From positions 372,001-436,000 of the forward strand of contig NZ_UNOZ01000030.1 of assembly GCF_900536025.1 (NCBI RefSeq): a DNA stretch of 64,000 nt, written 5' to 3'. The notes beneath the pieces are model-generated. The model made no database searches. It saw only the letters and a list, made by a program, of their open reading frames with translations, and had not been told where the DNA came from. Within the stretch, counting starts at the first letter, position 1. Every line of letters begins with the position of its first letter. This DNA comes from Pseudomonas reidholzensis (lineage in GTDB: Bacteria > Pseudomonadota > Gammaproteobacteria > Pseudomonadales > Pseudomonadaceae). Shown in pieces: positions 47,215-55,725 of the stretch. The position numbers were made by a program, and so were the translations under genes.

Positions 47215-47243
47215 CAGTCATCTGCCTGTCATCTGACTGTCGT
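47215..47243 (+). promoter_or_regulatory. Pho-box-like triple repeat upstream of the GGDEF-EAL gene
   Basis: Three heptamers CAGTCAT (47215), CTGTCAT (47226) and CTGTCGT (47237) are each separated by 4 nt, giving an 11-bp step. The last two match the two-repeat PhoB box (CTGTCAT-N4-CTGTCAY) with one mismatch. The site is 37 nt before the GTG start, in the proper orientation. Confidence 0.65.
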
Positions 47244-47280
47244 ATTTTCCCAGCATTACCCAGGGTCGGGAAAAACCGCA

Positions 47281-49608
47281 GTGATCCGCCGAACGCCATC
47301 CTCCGCAGTCCTCCTGCCGCTTCTGATACTGATGCTCTGCGCTGTCACCCTGGCGTTCCTGTGGGGTTTGCACGCGACCCAGAAGAATGCCGCCCGCCAG
47401 GACGCGCTCTCGGCCAAAGGCGCCGAACACCTCAACCTGGCGAGTATCGTCGGCGAAAGCCTGCGCCAACTGGTCGACCGGGCGCAGGCCGTCGGCCGCG
47501 TCACCCAGGACGACATGAAAGCCCTGCGCAAAGACAATTTCAGCCTGGCGCGGATCCTCGCCGAGGACCCGGTGTTCAAGCGCATGAGCCTTTATGACCG
47601 GCATGGCCGGCTGGTTTCGGCCAGCCACGCCGACGAAGCCCAGCACCTGCCTGACGCCTGGCTGGAGCAACTCAAGGGGCATGTCTCGCGCTACGGTTTC
47701 AAGCCGTTTCTGCCGCGCCTGGAACCCAGCAGCAACCCCGCCGCCCTGCCCGACTGGCGCTTGCCGTTCCTGCTGCCGCTGACCGACCTGCCGGGGCGCG
47801 AGATCGACGGCATTCTCGTGGTGCAGCTGGATATCGGTTACCTGGCGGTGCTGTTCCAGCACATCGACCTGGGCCGCAGTGGGCTGATGCGCCTGCTCCA
47901 GGACGACGGCCAGGAGCGCTTGCGTATCGACAGCAGTGGCGTGGTGGTGGCCGGCGACACCTTGATCCCGACCCTGCCAGAGACCAAGGATGAGGCCGGC
48001 GTACTGACCCAATATGCCCTCGATGGGCCGTACCAGAGCCTCTATCGACGCGTTGCCGACCGTGGCTTCAGCATTGTCGTCAGCCAACGCCATGACGAAA
48101 TCCTCGGCCCTTCGGCGCTGACCTATGCCCGGCAGTTCTGGCTGAACCTGTGCATGACCCTGATGATCCTCGCCAGCCTGGCCTGGAGCCTGCGCCTGCT
48201 GGGCAAGCGCCAGGAGGCCTTCAGCGCCCTGGAGCAGGCCCAGCAGGTCAACCAGGAGCTGATCGACCGCCTCGAGGACGCACACCGGCGCAGCAGCCAT
48301 GCCGCGGCCACCGACCACCTGAGTGGCCTGCACAACCGTCGCCAGTTCGTCGAGGTGGCCAGCCACACGCTGACCAGGCAACGCGGCAAGCGTCGGTTGA
48401 TGGCCATTCTGTTCATCGACATGGACCGCTTCAAGTCGATCAACGACTCGCTGGGCCACCGCATCGGCGACCTGCTCCTGCAGGCCGTGGCCGGGCGGAT
48501 CCAGCGCCTGCTGGAGGACGGCGACGAAGCGTCGCGCTTTGGCGGTGACGAGTTTGTCGTGCTGCTGGCCGGCGAACGCAGCGAAGACCAGATCGACAGC
48601 TGGGTACGCACGCTGGTGGAAAGGCTCTCCGCCACCTACTCGCTCGACGGCCAGGAGGTCAACACCAGCCCCAGCGTGGGTGTCAGCATCTGCCCGCGTG
48701 ACGGCCAGGAGATCGACGCGCTGATCCGTTGCGCGGACGCCGCGATGTATTCGGCGAAGCAGGCCGGGCGCGCCCAGTACCGCTTCTTCGACCCCTCGCT
48801 GAACCTCACGGACATCCAGTCGTTTACCCTCGAGCAAGCCTTCGGCAGTGCGCTGGCCGAGCGCCAGTTCGTGCTCCACTACCAACCGCAGATTCGCCTC
48901 GACACCCTCCAGGTGCAGGGCTACGAAGCCTTGGTGCGCTGGGACCATCCCGAGTTCGGCCTGCTCTACCCCGACCGTTTCATCGGCGTGGCCGAGCGCA
49001 GCGGGTTTATCGTCGAGCTGGGCTGGGAGGTACTGCGGCTGGCCTGCGAGGAGCTGGTCAGCTGGCGCATGCGCAACAGCCAGGCGCGCCTGGCGGTGAA
49101 TGTCTCGGCCCTGCAGTTGCGCCAGGCGGATTTCAGCGAGCGGCTGCTGGCCGACCTGCGCCGCCACGGCATTGCCCCGCAACGGCTGGAACTGGAGATC
49201 ACCGAAACCACCGTGCTCGACCCCGAGGGCACCGCGCTCGACCACTTGCAGCGGTTGCGCAGTGCGGGCATCGGCATCAGCCTGGATGACTTCGGCCGCG
49301 GCTATGCCGGCTTTGCCCATCTGCAAGCACTGCCGCTGAGCAAGCTGAAGATCGACCGTGCGCTGATCGCGCCGCTGTGCAACAGCTATGACGACAGCCC
49401 GATCGTGTCGTCGACCATCATCCTCGCCAAGCGCCTGGGCCTGGAGGTGGTCGCCGAGGGCGTCGAGACCCGCGAACAGGTGGTGTGCCTGAAACTGGCC
49501 GGCTGCGACATCGCCCAGGGCTACCACTTCAGCCGGCCGCTGTCGGTTGCCCAACTGCACGACTACCCGCCGTTCAAGAGCGCCGAGGAGCACCCATGCC
49601 TGTCGTGA
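47281..49608 (+). CDS. membrane GGDEF-EAL cyclic-di-GMP enzyme
   Basis: The 775-residue protein has an N-terminal helix (about 8-28), a periplasmic sensor region (about 30-280), a second helix (about 288-308) and a short coil. The GGDEF domain carries the intact G421-G422-D423-E424-F425 motif; the usual inhibitory RxxD upstream reads EDGD, so product inhibition may be absent. The EAL domain is also intact (YEALVRW, NVSALQL, ELEITET, DDFGRGYA, LKIDRALI, AEGVET). Either synthesis or breakdown of c-di-GMP is possible. Translation starts at GTG 47281 with a weak GGGAAA site. The next gene, for a PhnD-like binding protein, overlaps its end by 13 nt, implying that the protein senses the bound ligand. 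Confidence 0.88.
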   Translation: MIRRTPSSAVLLPLLILMLCAVTLAFLWGLHATQKNAARQDALSAKGAEHLNLASIVGESLRQLVDRAQAVGRVTQDDMKALRKDNFSLARILAEDPVFKRMSLYDRHGRLVSASHADEAQHLPDAWLEQLKGHVSRYGFKPFLPRLEPSSNPAALPDWRLPFLLPLTDLPGREIDGILVVQLDIGYLAVLFQHIDLGRSGLMRLLQDDGQERLRIDSSGVVVAGDTLIPTLPETKDEAGVLTQYALDGPYQSLYRRVADRGFSIVVSQRHDEILGPSALTYARQFWLNLCMTLMILASLAWSLRLLGKRQEAFSALEQAQQVNQELIDRLEDAHRRSSHAAATDHLSGLHNRRQFVEVASHTLTRQRGKRRLMAILFIDMDRFKSINDSLGHRIGDLLLQAVAGRIQRLLEDGDEASRFGGDEFVVLLAGERSEDQIDSWVRTLVERLSATYSLDGQEVNTSPSVGVSICPRDGQEIDALIRCADAAMYSAKQAGRAQYRFFDPSLNLTDIQSFTLEQAFGSALAERQFVLHYQPQIRLDTLQVQGYEALVRWDHPEFGLLYPDRFIGVAERSGFIVELGWEVLRLACEELVSWRMRNSQARLAVNVSALQLRQADFSERLLADLRRHGIAPQRLELEITETTVLDPEGTALDHLQRLRSAGIGISLDDFGRGYAGFAHLQALPLSKLKIDRALIAPLCNSYDDSPIVSSTIILAKRLGLEVVAEGVETREQVVCLKLAGCDIAQGYHFSRPLSVAQLHDYPPFKSAEEHPCLS

Positions 49609-50456
49609 AGACCCTGGCCGCGCTGGCCCTGGCCTTGAGCCTGGCCGGCAACAGCCTGGCCGACTGCACCCCGCGCGGCTTGCGCCTGGTGGTGATCCCG
49701 ATCAAGAGCGTGGAGGACATGCAGCGCGATCACCAGCCGTTGCTCGCCCGCCTGCGCCAAGCCACCGGCGTGCCGGTGGAACTGGTGGTCGCCTCGTCCT
49801 ATGAAAGCGTGGTCGACGCGATCGTCTCCGGCGGCGCCGACATCGCCCGGCTGGGGCCGGCGTCGTATGTCCTGGCGCACCGCCGTGAGCCGCGCCTCGA
49901 GGCGTTTGCCAGCCTGACCTTGAGTGCCGGCACCTACACCCCGGCAGGCAACCACTACCAGGCGCTGCTGTTGACGCGTGCCTCAGGTGTGACTGACATC
50001 GACGCCCTGCGCGGCAAGCGCGTAGCCCTGAGCGACCCGGCCAGCACCTCCGGCAGCCTGGTGCCAAGTGTCGAGTTTGCCGCGCGGGTCGCCGATCCGC
50101 TGCCGCGCTTCTTTGGCGCGCTGGTGTATGCCGGCACGCATGACAAAGCCCTGGACGCCCTGCTCGAAGGGCGCGTGGACGCCGCGTTCGTCGCCAGTGA
50201 GCGGGCCGATGCGTACTTGGCCAGCCATGCGATCGACCCGCAGCGGCTGCGCGTGCTGTGGCGATCGGCGCCGATCTACTACGACCCGTATGTGTTCAGT
50301 GGCAACCTGTGCCCGGCGCTGAAACGCAAGATCCGCCAGGCGATGCTGGAGCAGCCTGAGGCGCTGGCGGGTTTTTTCGCCTCGCAGGACGCCAGCGGGT
50401 TGGTGCCGGTGAGCCATGCGCAGTATGCGCCGCTGCAGCGGATGATGGACCCATAG
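49596..50456 (+). CDS. PhnD-like periplasmic phosphate/phosphonate-type binding protein
   Basis: The 286-residue protein has a signal peptide (about 1-22) and the PhnD/PtxB-type solute-binding fold: LRLVVIPIKSVEDMQRDHQPLLARLRQATG, SYESVVDAIVSGGADIARLGPASYV, then LRGKRVALSDPASTSGSLVP. This set resembles periplasmic phosphonate/phosphite-binding proteins. No permease or ATPase lies next to it. Its start overlaps the GGDEF-EAL stop by 13 nt with GAGGAG in that gene, so the two are co-translated; the binding protein probably reports its ligand to the sensor domain of the neighbour. It is followed by a 212-nt non-coding stretch. Confidence 0.8.
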   Translation: MPVVKTLAALALALSLAGNSLADCTPRGLRLVVIPIKSVEDMQRDHQPLLARLRQATGVPVELVVASSYESVVDAIVSGGADIARLGPASYVLAHRREPRLEAFASLTLSAGTYTPAGNHYQALLLTRASGVTDIDALRGKRVALSDPASTSGSLVPSVEFAARVADPLPRFFGALVYAGTHDKALDALLEGRVDAAFVASERADAYLASHAIDPQRLRVLWRSAPIYYDPYVFSGNLCPALKRKIRQAMLEQPEALAGFFASQDASGLVPVSHAQYAPLQRMMDP

Positions 50457-50668
50457 CGCCCTCACCGCCCTCACTGCCGAGGCAGCCCTATCAGGCGCCT
50501 GAAAATCAATATTCCTCATAACGTTATGGCCGAATAATCCTTTAAACAAATAATTAGAATAGAACTAAATAGAATTTTACAGCTCGTTCTAATACGAATA
50601 GGTTCTTATCCCGAGGCTAGGCCATCGCGCCTGGCCGCCCGCCTACGTATTCCAGGGATGAGTGCCCA
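50457..50668 (+). promoter_or_regulatory. AT-rich promoter region of the sulfur-type ABC operon
   Basis: The 212-nt gap turns AT-rich after 50505. It has inverted repeats TTAGAA (50554-50559) with TTCTAA (50587-50592) and AGAAC (50561-50565) with GTTCT (50586-50590). AT-rich upstream regions are usual for CysB-family targets, but no specific binding site is claimed. No gene is seen here. Confidence 0.35.
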
Positions 50669-51466
50669 ATGAGTCAGACCCTCGCTACTCCACGCCGCCG
50701 CTGGCGCGCCCCCGAGTCGTTACTCCGCCTGCTCAGCCCGCTCGCCCTGCTGCTGCTATGGGAAGTCGCCGCCCGCGCCGGGCTGATCCCGCCCCGTATC
50801 ATCGCCGCGCCAAGTGCGATCGCAGGCACCCTCTGGGAGCTGCTGGCCAGCGGCGAGCTGGCGCGCCACCTGCTGGTGTCGTTGCAACGGGCCGTCACCG
50901 GCCTGGCCATTGGCGTCGCGATCGGCGTGGTCGCGGCGCTGATCAGCGGCCTGTCCAAGCGCGGCGAGGTGCTGCTGGATTCGCCCATGCAGATGCTGCG
51001 GACCATTCCGTCACTGGCGCTGGTGCCGCTGTTCATCCTCTGGTTCGGCATCGGCGAGTTCACCAAGATCGCCCTGATCGTCACCGGCACCACGTTCCCG
51101 GTGTACCTGAACCTGTATGCCGGGATTCGCAACATCGACCCGAAACTGGTCGAGGCCGGCAACTCGCTGGGGCTCAGCCGGGCCGAGCTGATCTGGCACG
51201 TGATCCTGCCGGGCGCCCTGCCGTCGTTTTTCGTCGGCCTGCGCTATTCGCTGGCGATCTCCTGGCTGGCCCTGGTGTTCGTCGAGCAGATCAACACCAC
51301 CGCCGGCATCGGCTACCTGGCCAGTGACGCACGCGACTTCATGCGCACCGACGTGATCGTCATCTGCCTGCTGATCTACAGCGTCCTCGGCCTGCTGATC
51401 GACGGCCTGATCCGCACCCTGGAACGCCACGCGCTGGCCTGGCGCCCGTCTTTTGTAAGGAACTGA
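50669..51466 (+). CDS. ABC transporter permease, SsuC/TauC family
   Basis: The 265-residue protein has about six membrane helices and the binding-protein-dependent permease loop EAGNSLGLSRAELIWHVILPGALPSFFVGLRYSLAISW, which carries the EAA-x3-G contact for the ATPase. The sequence is typical of sulfonate, taurine and nitrate-type importers. It begins ATG at 50669 and is followed 3 nt later by its ATPase. No binding-protein gene lies directly beside it; the one at 55726-56694 is the best candidate partner. Confidence 0.88.
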   Translation: MSQTLATPRRRWRAPESLLRLLSPLALLLLWEVAARAGLIPPRIIAAPSAIAGTLWELLASGELARHLLVSLQRAVTGLAIGVAIGVVAALISGLSKRGEVLLDSPMQMLRTIPSLALVPLFILWFGIGEFTKIALIVTGTTFPVYLNLYAGIRNIDPKLVEAGNSLGLSRAELIWHVILPGALPSFFVGLRYSLAISWLALVFVEQINTTAGIGYLASDARDFMRTDVIVICLLIYSVLGLLIDGLIRTLERHALAWRPSFVRN

Positions 51467-51469
51467 CCG

Positions 51470-52264
51470 ATGACTGCCTATACCCCGACTGATCTGCCCG
51501 CGGCGGTAAGCCTGCGCGGAGTTGTGCGCCAGTTCGGCGACAACCGGGTGATCGATGCACTCGACCTGGACATCGCCCCCGGCGAGTTCGTCGCCCTGCT
51601 CGGCGCCAGTGGTTCGGGCAAGACCACCCTGCTGCGCACCCTGGCCGGGCTCGACCCGGCCGACGCCGGAGAACTGCGCGTGCCCGAGGCCCGTTCGGCG
51701 GTGTTCCAGGAGCCCCGGCTGATGCCCTGGAAGCGCGCCTGGAAGAACGTCACCCTGGGCGTGCGCCTGGCCGATCCCAAGGCCCGTGCCCTGCAGGCCT
51801 TAACCGAGGTCGGCCTGGCGCATCGCCTGGAAGCCTACCCGGCGACCTTGTCCGGCGGCGAGTCGCAACGGGTGGCCTTGGCCCGCAGCCTGGTCCGCGA
51901 GCCGAAGTTGTTGTTGCTGGACGAACCGTTCGCCGCCCTCGACGCGCTGACCCGCATCCGCATGCACCGGCTGATCATCGAGCTGTGGCGCGCACACACC
52001 CCGGCCGTGCTGCTGGTGACCCACGACGTCGACGAGGCGGTGCTGCTGTCGGATCGCATCATCGTCCTGGAGGATGGGCGCATCGCCGAAGAGCTGCGGG
52101 TCGACCTGGCGCGCCCGCGGGAAAATGGCGACCTTGGCTTCACTGCCATTCGCAACCGCTTGCTGAGCCTGCTGGGGGTGGAAAAAGACGATCCGGCGAG
52201 CCTGGGCCGCGACCACAACCCGTTCATTGCCGCGGGCTATCCGCTGAGCGCCATCGCCATCTGA
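51470..52264 (+). CDS. ABC transporter ATPase, SsuB/TauB family
   Basis: The 264-residue protein has Walker A GASGSGKT, Q-loop VFQEPRLMPW, signature LSGGESQRVAL, Walker B LLLLDEPFAALD and the switch His in LVTHDVDEA. The signature has Ser where many have Gln. It is of the sulfonate/nitrate importer type and uses ATP to power the permease encoded just upstream (3-nt gap). An 84-nt gap separates it from the flavoprotein gene. Confidence 0.9.
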   Translation: MTAYTPTDLPAAVSLRGVVRQFGDNRVIDALDLDIAPGEFVALLGASGSGKTTLLRTLAGLDPADAGELRVPEARSAVFQEPRLMPWKRAWKNVTLGVRLADPKARALQALTEVGLAHRLEAYPATLSGGESQRVALARSLVREPKLLLLDEPFAALDALTRIRMHRLIIELWRAHTPAVLLVTHDVDEAVLLSDRIIVLEDGRIAEELRVDLARPRENGDLGFTAIRNRLLSLLGVEKDDPASLGRDHNPFIAAGYPLSAIAI

Positions 52265-52348
52265 GCCCGCGGCCACAGCCCAGCCAAAATCCCCGACCGA
52301 CCCCATGCCTGGCGGAGGCCGTTTTCAACGCCTCCCTCAGGAGCCTGT

Positions 52349-53935
52349 ATGCACGCCACCGCTTCATTGAATCTGTCCGCCGACGTCCTGGTCATCGGCG
52401 GCGGCCTCGCCGGGACCTGGGCCGCCGTCGCCGCCGCGCGCCAAGGGGCCCGCGTGGTCCTCAGCGAAAAAGGCTACTGCGGCACCAGCGGCGTCACCGC
52501 CACGGCCGGCCCCGGCCATTGGTGGGTACCGCCCGAACAACGCCAGGCGGCCATCGACAAGCGCCTGGCCAGCGCCGCCGGGCTGGCCGACGGCCGCTGG
52601 ATGGCGCGCACCCTCGACAGCACCTGGCACACCCTGCCCAGCCTCGACCGCTTGTACGGCTTCCCCGTGGATGACCATGGCATCAAGCAATACCGCGCCC
52701 TGCGCGGCCCCGAGTACATGCGCAGCATGCGCCGCCTGGCCAGCGAGCACGGCGTCACGCTGCTCGACCACAGCCCGGCGCTGGAGCTGCTGCGCGATGA
52801 CGCGGGGGCGCTGGCCGGCGCGCGCGGCTTGCAACGCCAGGCCGGGCGCGGTTGGGAGGTGCGCGCACCGGCGGTGGTAATGGCCACCGGTGGCTGTGCC
52901 TTTCATTCGCTCCTCCTGGGCAGCCGCAACAACACCGGCGACGGCTACCTGATGGGCGTCGAAGCCGGCGCCGAGCTGTCCGGCATGGAGTTCTCCGCCT
53001 ACTACTGCATTGCCCCGGCCGGCAGCACCATGACCCGTTCGATGGTTTACACCTTTGGCCGCTACTTCGACGCCAGCGGGCGCGAGCTGGATATCCCGCA
53101 AGGGCCGGCGTTCAACTACGCGCTGGCCCGCGCCCTGCTCGAAGGGCCGGTGAGCTGTCGCCTGGACCGCATCCCCGCAGCGATCCGCGAGCGCCTGCGC
53201 TACGTTCAGCCAAACCTGATGCTGCCTTTCGACCGGAGCGGTATCGACCCCTTCCGCGATACCTTCCCGGTCACCCTGCACGGCGAGGGCACAATCCGCG
53301 GGGTCGGCGGCCTGCGCCTGATCGACGATCACTGCCAGACACTGGTGCCCGGGTTGTTCGCGGCCGGGGACGCGGCCAGCCGTGAGTCGGTGACAGGGGC
53401 GATTTCCGGGGGCGGTGCGGTCAATTCGTCCTGGGCGCTGTCCAGCGGCCAATGGGCCGGGCAAGGTGCTGCGCTGCATGCCCGTCGCCAGCCGGCTGTT
53501 CGGCCTGGCCAACGCCTGCTTGGCAGCGCCACGGTGGGCCTGCTGCCGCTGGGTGACGAACGACATGCGAGCACAGCGTTGGTCGAGGCGATCCACAACG
53601 AAATGCACCCCTACGACAAGAACCTGGTGCGCAGCGGTGGGCAATTGCAGCGGTCGTTGGCGCAATTGGACAACACCTGGGATCGCCTGCAACAACAGAC
53701 CCACGCTCGCGATCCTGCAGCCGTACTGCGATGGCGGGAGACGGCGGCGATGCTTGCGACCGCGCGCTGGTGCTACAGCAGTGCCGTGCAGCGCAATGAG
53801 AGCCGTGGCCTGCATCAGCGCAGTGACGCACCCGGGCAGTCGGCGGCGTTCGATGTGCACCTGCGCAGTGCCGGCATCGATACCCCGTGGGTGCGCCACG
53901 ATGCCGTTAAAAGCAGCCGGGAGGTACCGGCATGA
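52349..53935 (+). CDS. FAD-dependent oxidoreductase of the fumarate reductase/AprA type
   Basis: The 528-residue protein has an FAD-binding N-terminus VLVIGGGLAGTWAA (GxGxxG) at about 14-28, an ATGG strand (VVMATGGCAF) near 185, and GLFAAGDAASRESVTGAISGGGAVNSSWA near 340, the second FAD contact. The type is that of succinate dehydrogenase/fumarate reductase/adenylylsulfate reductase flavoproteins. It overlaps the next ferredoxin gene by 4 nt, and the pair resembles an AprA/AprB-like unit. It probably oxidises or reduces a sulfur compound carried in by the preceding ABC importer; the substrate is unknown. Confidence 0.8.
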   Translation: MHATASLNLSADVLVIGGGLAGTWAAVAAARQGARVVLSEKGYCGTSGVTATAGPGHWWVPPEQRQAAIDKRLASAAGLADGRWMARTLDSTWHTLPSLDRLYGFPVDDHGIKQYRALRGPEYMRSMRRLASEHGVTLLDHSPALELLRDDAGALAGARGLQRQAGRGWEVRAPAVVMATGGCAFHSLLLGSRNNTGDGYLMGVEAGAELSGMEFSAYYCIAPAGSTMTRSMVYTFGRYFDASGRELDIPQGPAFNYALARALLEGPVSCRLDRIPAAIRERLRYVQPNLMLPFDRSGIDPFRDTFPVTLHGEGTIRGVGGLRLIDDHCQTLVPGLFAAGDAASRESVTGAISGGGAVNSSWALSSGQWAGQGAALHARRQPAVRPGQRLLGSATVGLLPLGDERHASTALVEAIHNEMHPYDKNLVRSGGQLQRSLAQLDNTWDRLQQQTHARDPAAVLRWRETAAMLATARWCYSSAVQRNESRGLHQRSDAPGQSAAFDVHLRSAGIDTPWVRHDAVKSSREVPA

Positions 53936-54282
53936 TCGAGTTGATTTTCACTGACCGCTGCAGCGGTTGCGGTGAGTGCGTGGCCGCCTGCCCGAGCGAT
54001 GTGCTTGCCTTGGGCAGCGAGGGGCATCCGGTGATCGCACGCCAGGCCGAGTGCCAGACGTGCTTCATGTGTGAGTTGTATTGCGCCAGTGATGCGCTGT
54101 ATGTGCATCCCGACTGCGAAAAGCCGGTCAGCCTGGATCCGGACCAGGTGCTGGGTAGTGGTTTGCTTGGCCAATATCGGCGGGATTCGGGGTGGGATGA
54201 GTGGGCGGCAGATCCGCGTTACGACAATCAACATTGGCGAATGGAGGAGATTTTTGCCTTGGCGCGGGCTTCCAAAGGTTGA
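53932..54282 (+). CDS. 4Fe-4S ferredoxin-type electron carrier (AprB-like)
   Basis: The 116-residue protein has two iron-sulfur motifs: CSGCGECVAACP at about 10-21 and CQTCFMCELYC at about 43-53, enough for two clusters. The remaining part is a tail with aromatic residues (WDEWAADPRYD). It overlaps the flavoprotein gene by 4 nt, so both are co-translated and the ferredoxin is the likely electron partner. The operon ends here, followed by a REP pair. Confidence 0.85.
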   Translation: MIELIFTDRCSGCGECVAACPSDVLALGSEGHPVIARQAECQTCFMCELYCASDALYVHPDCEKPVSLDPDQVLGSGLLGQYRRDSGWDEWAADPRYDNQHWRMEEIFALARASKG

Positions 54283-54300
54283 GGTGAGTCCAAGTGCATA

Positions 54301-54602
54301 TCACAGGCTTCTCGGGCGCTCTCAAGATCGAGCGCCGCCCGCGCGGCGCATCGCGACACAAGGCCGCTCCCACATTTGTTGCAACGTACCATGGCCTGTC
54401 AGGCCGCGGTTGTCAGCCTTGGCGCAAGGCGTGGGGTTGCAGGGAGGCCTGCATGCTCGGCCCAGGATCTTCGTCGTACAAACAAGGCTAAGACTTCAGT
54501 CCACCAGGCCATGGCGCGTTGCAACAAATGTGGGAGCGGCCTTGTGTCGCGATGCGCCGCGCGGGCGGCGCTCGATCTCATGGGCGCCCGAGAAGCTTGT
54601 GA
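54301..54602. repeat. inverted pair of REP-type elements, 98-nt arms
   Basis: Two arms, 54301-54398 and 54505-54602, are near-perfect inverted copies with a 106-nt spacer. The core holds CGACACAAGGCCGCTCCCAC and ATTTGTTGCAACG, the Pseudomonas REP signature. A 17-nt piece of the arm (CGCGATGCGCCGCGCGG) recurs directly at 54611-54627. They sit 18 nt after the ferredoxin stop. Such pairs often stop transcription or protect mRNA 3' ends. Confidence 0.88.
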
Positions 54603-54875
54603 CTAGCACCCGCGATGCGCCGCGCGGCAACACCCCACAAAATTACCATTTAGCATTTTGCACGACACATAAAATCACCAAATAAGATAATAACTTTAGA
54701 TCGAAATAGTATTTATCACAAAGGTTTAATTCCAGTAGATTCTAACCATCCCGACCCCTCACATGGTGGAGGCCATAAGACGCAGACCGCGTCGGTGAGG
54801 AGTCGAAGCCTGCCTGGCACCCTTCTCACTGCGCGCGTCAGACCTGATCTGCAACCGAGCCTGAGAGACCCGACC
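54603..54875 (+). promoter_or_regulatory. AT-rich leader of the second sulfur-type operon
   Basis: Between the REP pair and the class II aldolase-like gene there is a 273-nt gap, AT-rich from about 54640 to 54745, fitting a promoter. No gene is supported. No specific operator is claimed. Confidence 0.35.
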
Positions 54876-55709
54876 ATGCCAGCCAGCCCCGCTTCTTCGC
54901 GCCACAGCATCCGCGCCCTGCCCCACGCCAACAACCGCCTGCAGCTCAGCGAGCCGCCACGCCACGCCGACCCGCTGGCCGAGCGCCTGCACCGCAAACA
55001 GCGCCTGGCGGCCTCCTACCGGTTGTTCGCCGAGCTCGGCTTCGAGGTCGGCGTGGCCGGCCATTTCACCGCGCGCGACCCGATCGAGCCCGACCATTAC
55101 TGGATCAACCCCCTGGGCGTGCCGTTCTCGCAGATCCGTGTATCCGACTTGCTGCGGGTCAACGGCGAAGGCCAGGTGGTCGAAGGCCAGGGCCTGCTCA
55201 ACACCAGCGCCCTGGAGCTGCACTACGACTTGCAGAAGGCCCGCCCTGAAGTGGTCGGTATCGCACATCTGCACGGCTTCCACGGGCGGGTCTGGTCGGC
55301 CTTCGGTCGGCCGTTCGAACCGCTCACCGCCGAGGCCTCGGGCTTTCTCGATGACCAGGTGGTGTTCGACCGCCACGCCCTGCGCGATGCCAATGGCGCG
55401 CTGGAGCAGGACCGGGCGATCGCCTCGGCGGCCTTTGTCGAGCGCTTTGCCGCAAACAACCTGCTGATCTGGCAGAACCACGGCCTGTGGACCACCGGCG
55501 AGACCGTCGAAAGTGCCGCCTGGCGTTTCATCCAGGCCGACGACAGCGCCCGTGCGCACCTGCTTGCCTATGGCGCCGGGCAACCGTTGCTGCCACGCCT
55601 GGAAGAAGCCGACCGGGCACCCAAGGCGCGCCGCGAGTTCTTTGCCTGGCTGAACTTCCTGCCGTTGTGGGACCGCATCGTGCAACAGCAACCTGACCTG
55701 CTGGACTGA
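54876..55709 (+). CDS. class II aldolase/adducin-family protein
   Basis: From ATG 54876 the protein has 277 residues. It shows the class II aldolase metal-binding signatures GHFTARDPIEPDHYWINPLG, HLHGFHGRVWSAFG (paired zinc His) and WQNHGLWTTG. Members act on phosphorylated sugars or are adducin-like proteins with other roles, often in catabolic operons. It opens an operon with an SsuA-like binding protein (16-nt gap) and a TonB-dependent receptor. Its precise reaction is unknown, perhaps retro-aldol cleavage of an imported compound. An upstream in-frame ATG at 54795 would add 27 unsupported residues. Confidence 0.75.
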   Translation: MPASPASSRHSIRALPHANNRLQLSEPPRHADPLAERLHRKQRLAASYRLFAELGFEVGVAGHFTARDPIEPDHYWINPLGVPFSQIRVSDLLRVNGEGQVVEGQGLLNTSALELHYDLQKARPEVVGIAHLHGFHGRVWSAFGRPFEPLTAEASGFLDDQVVFDRHALRDANGALEQDRAIASAAFVERFAANNLLIWQNHGLWTTGETVESAAWRFIQADDSARAHLLAYGAGQPLLPRLEEADRAPKARREFFAWLNFLPLWDRIVQQQPDLLD

Positions 55710-55725
55710 ACCGGAGCCTGCCTCG

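Noticed and set aside
47218..49593. 791-codon minus-strand frame antisense to the GGDEF-EAL gene
   Set aside because: Shadow of a high-GC gene whose plus frame has every catalytic motif.
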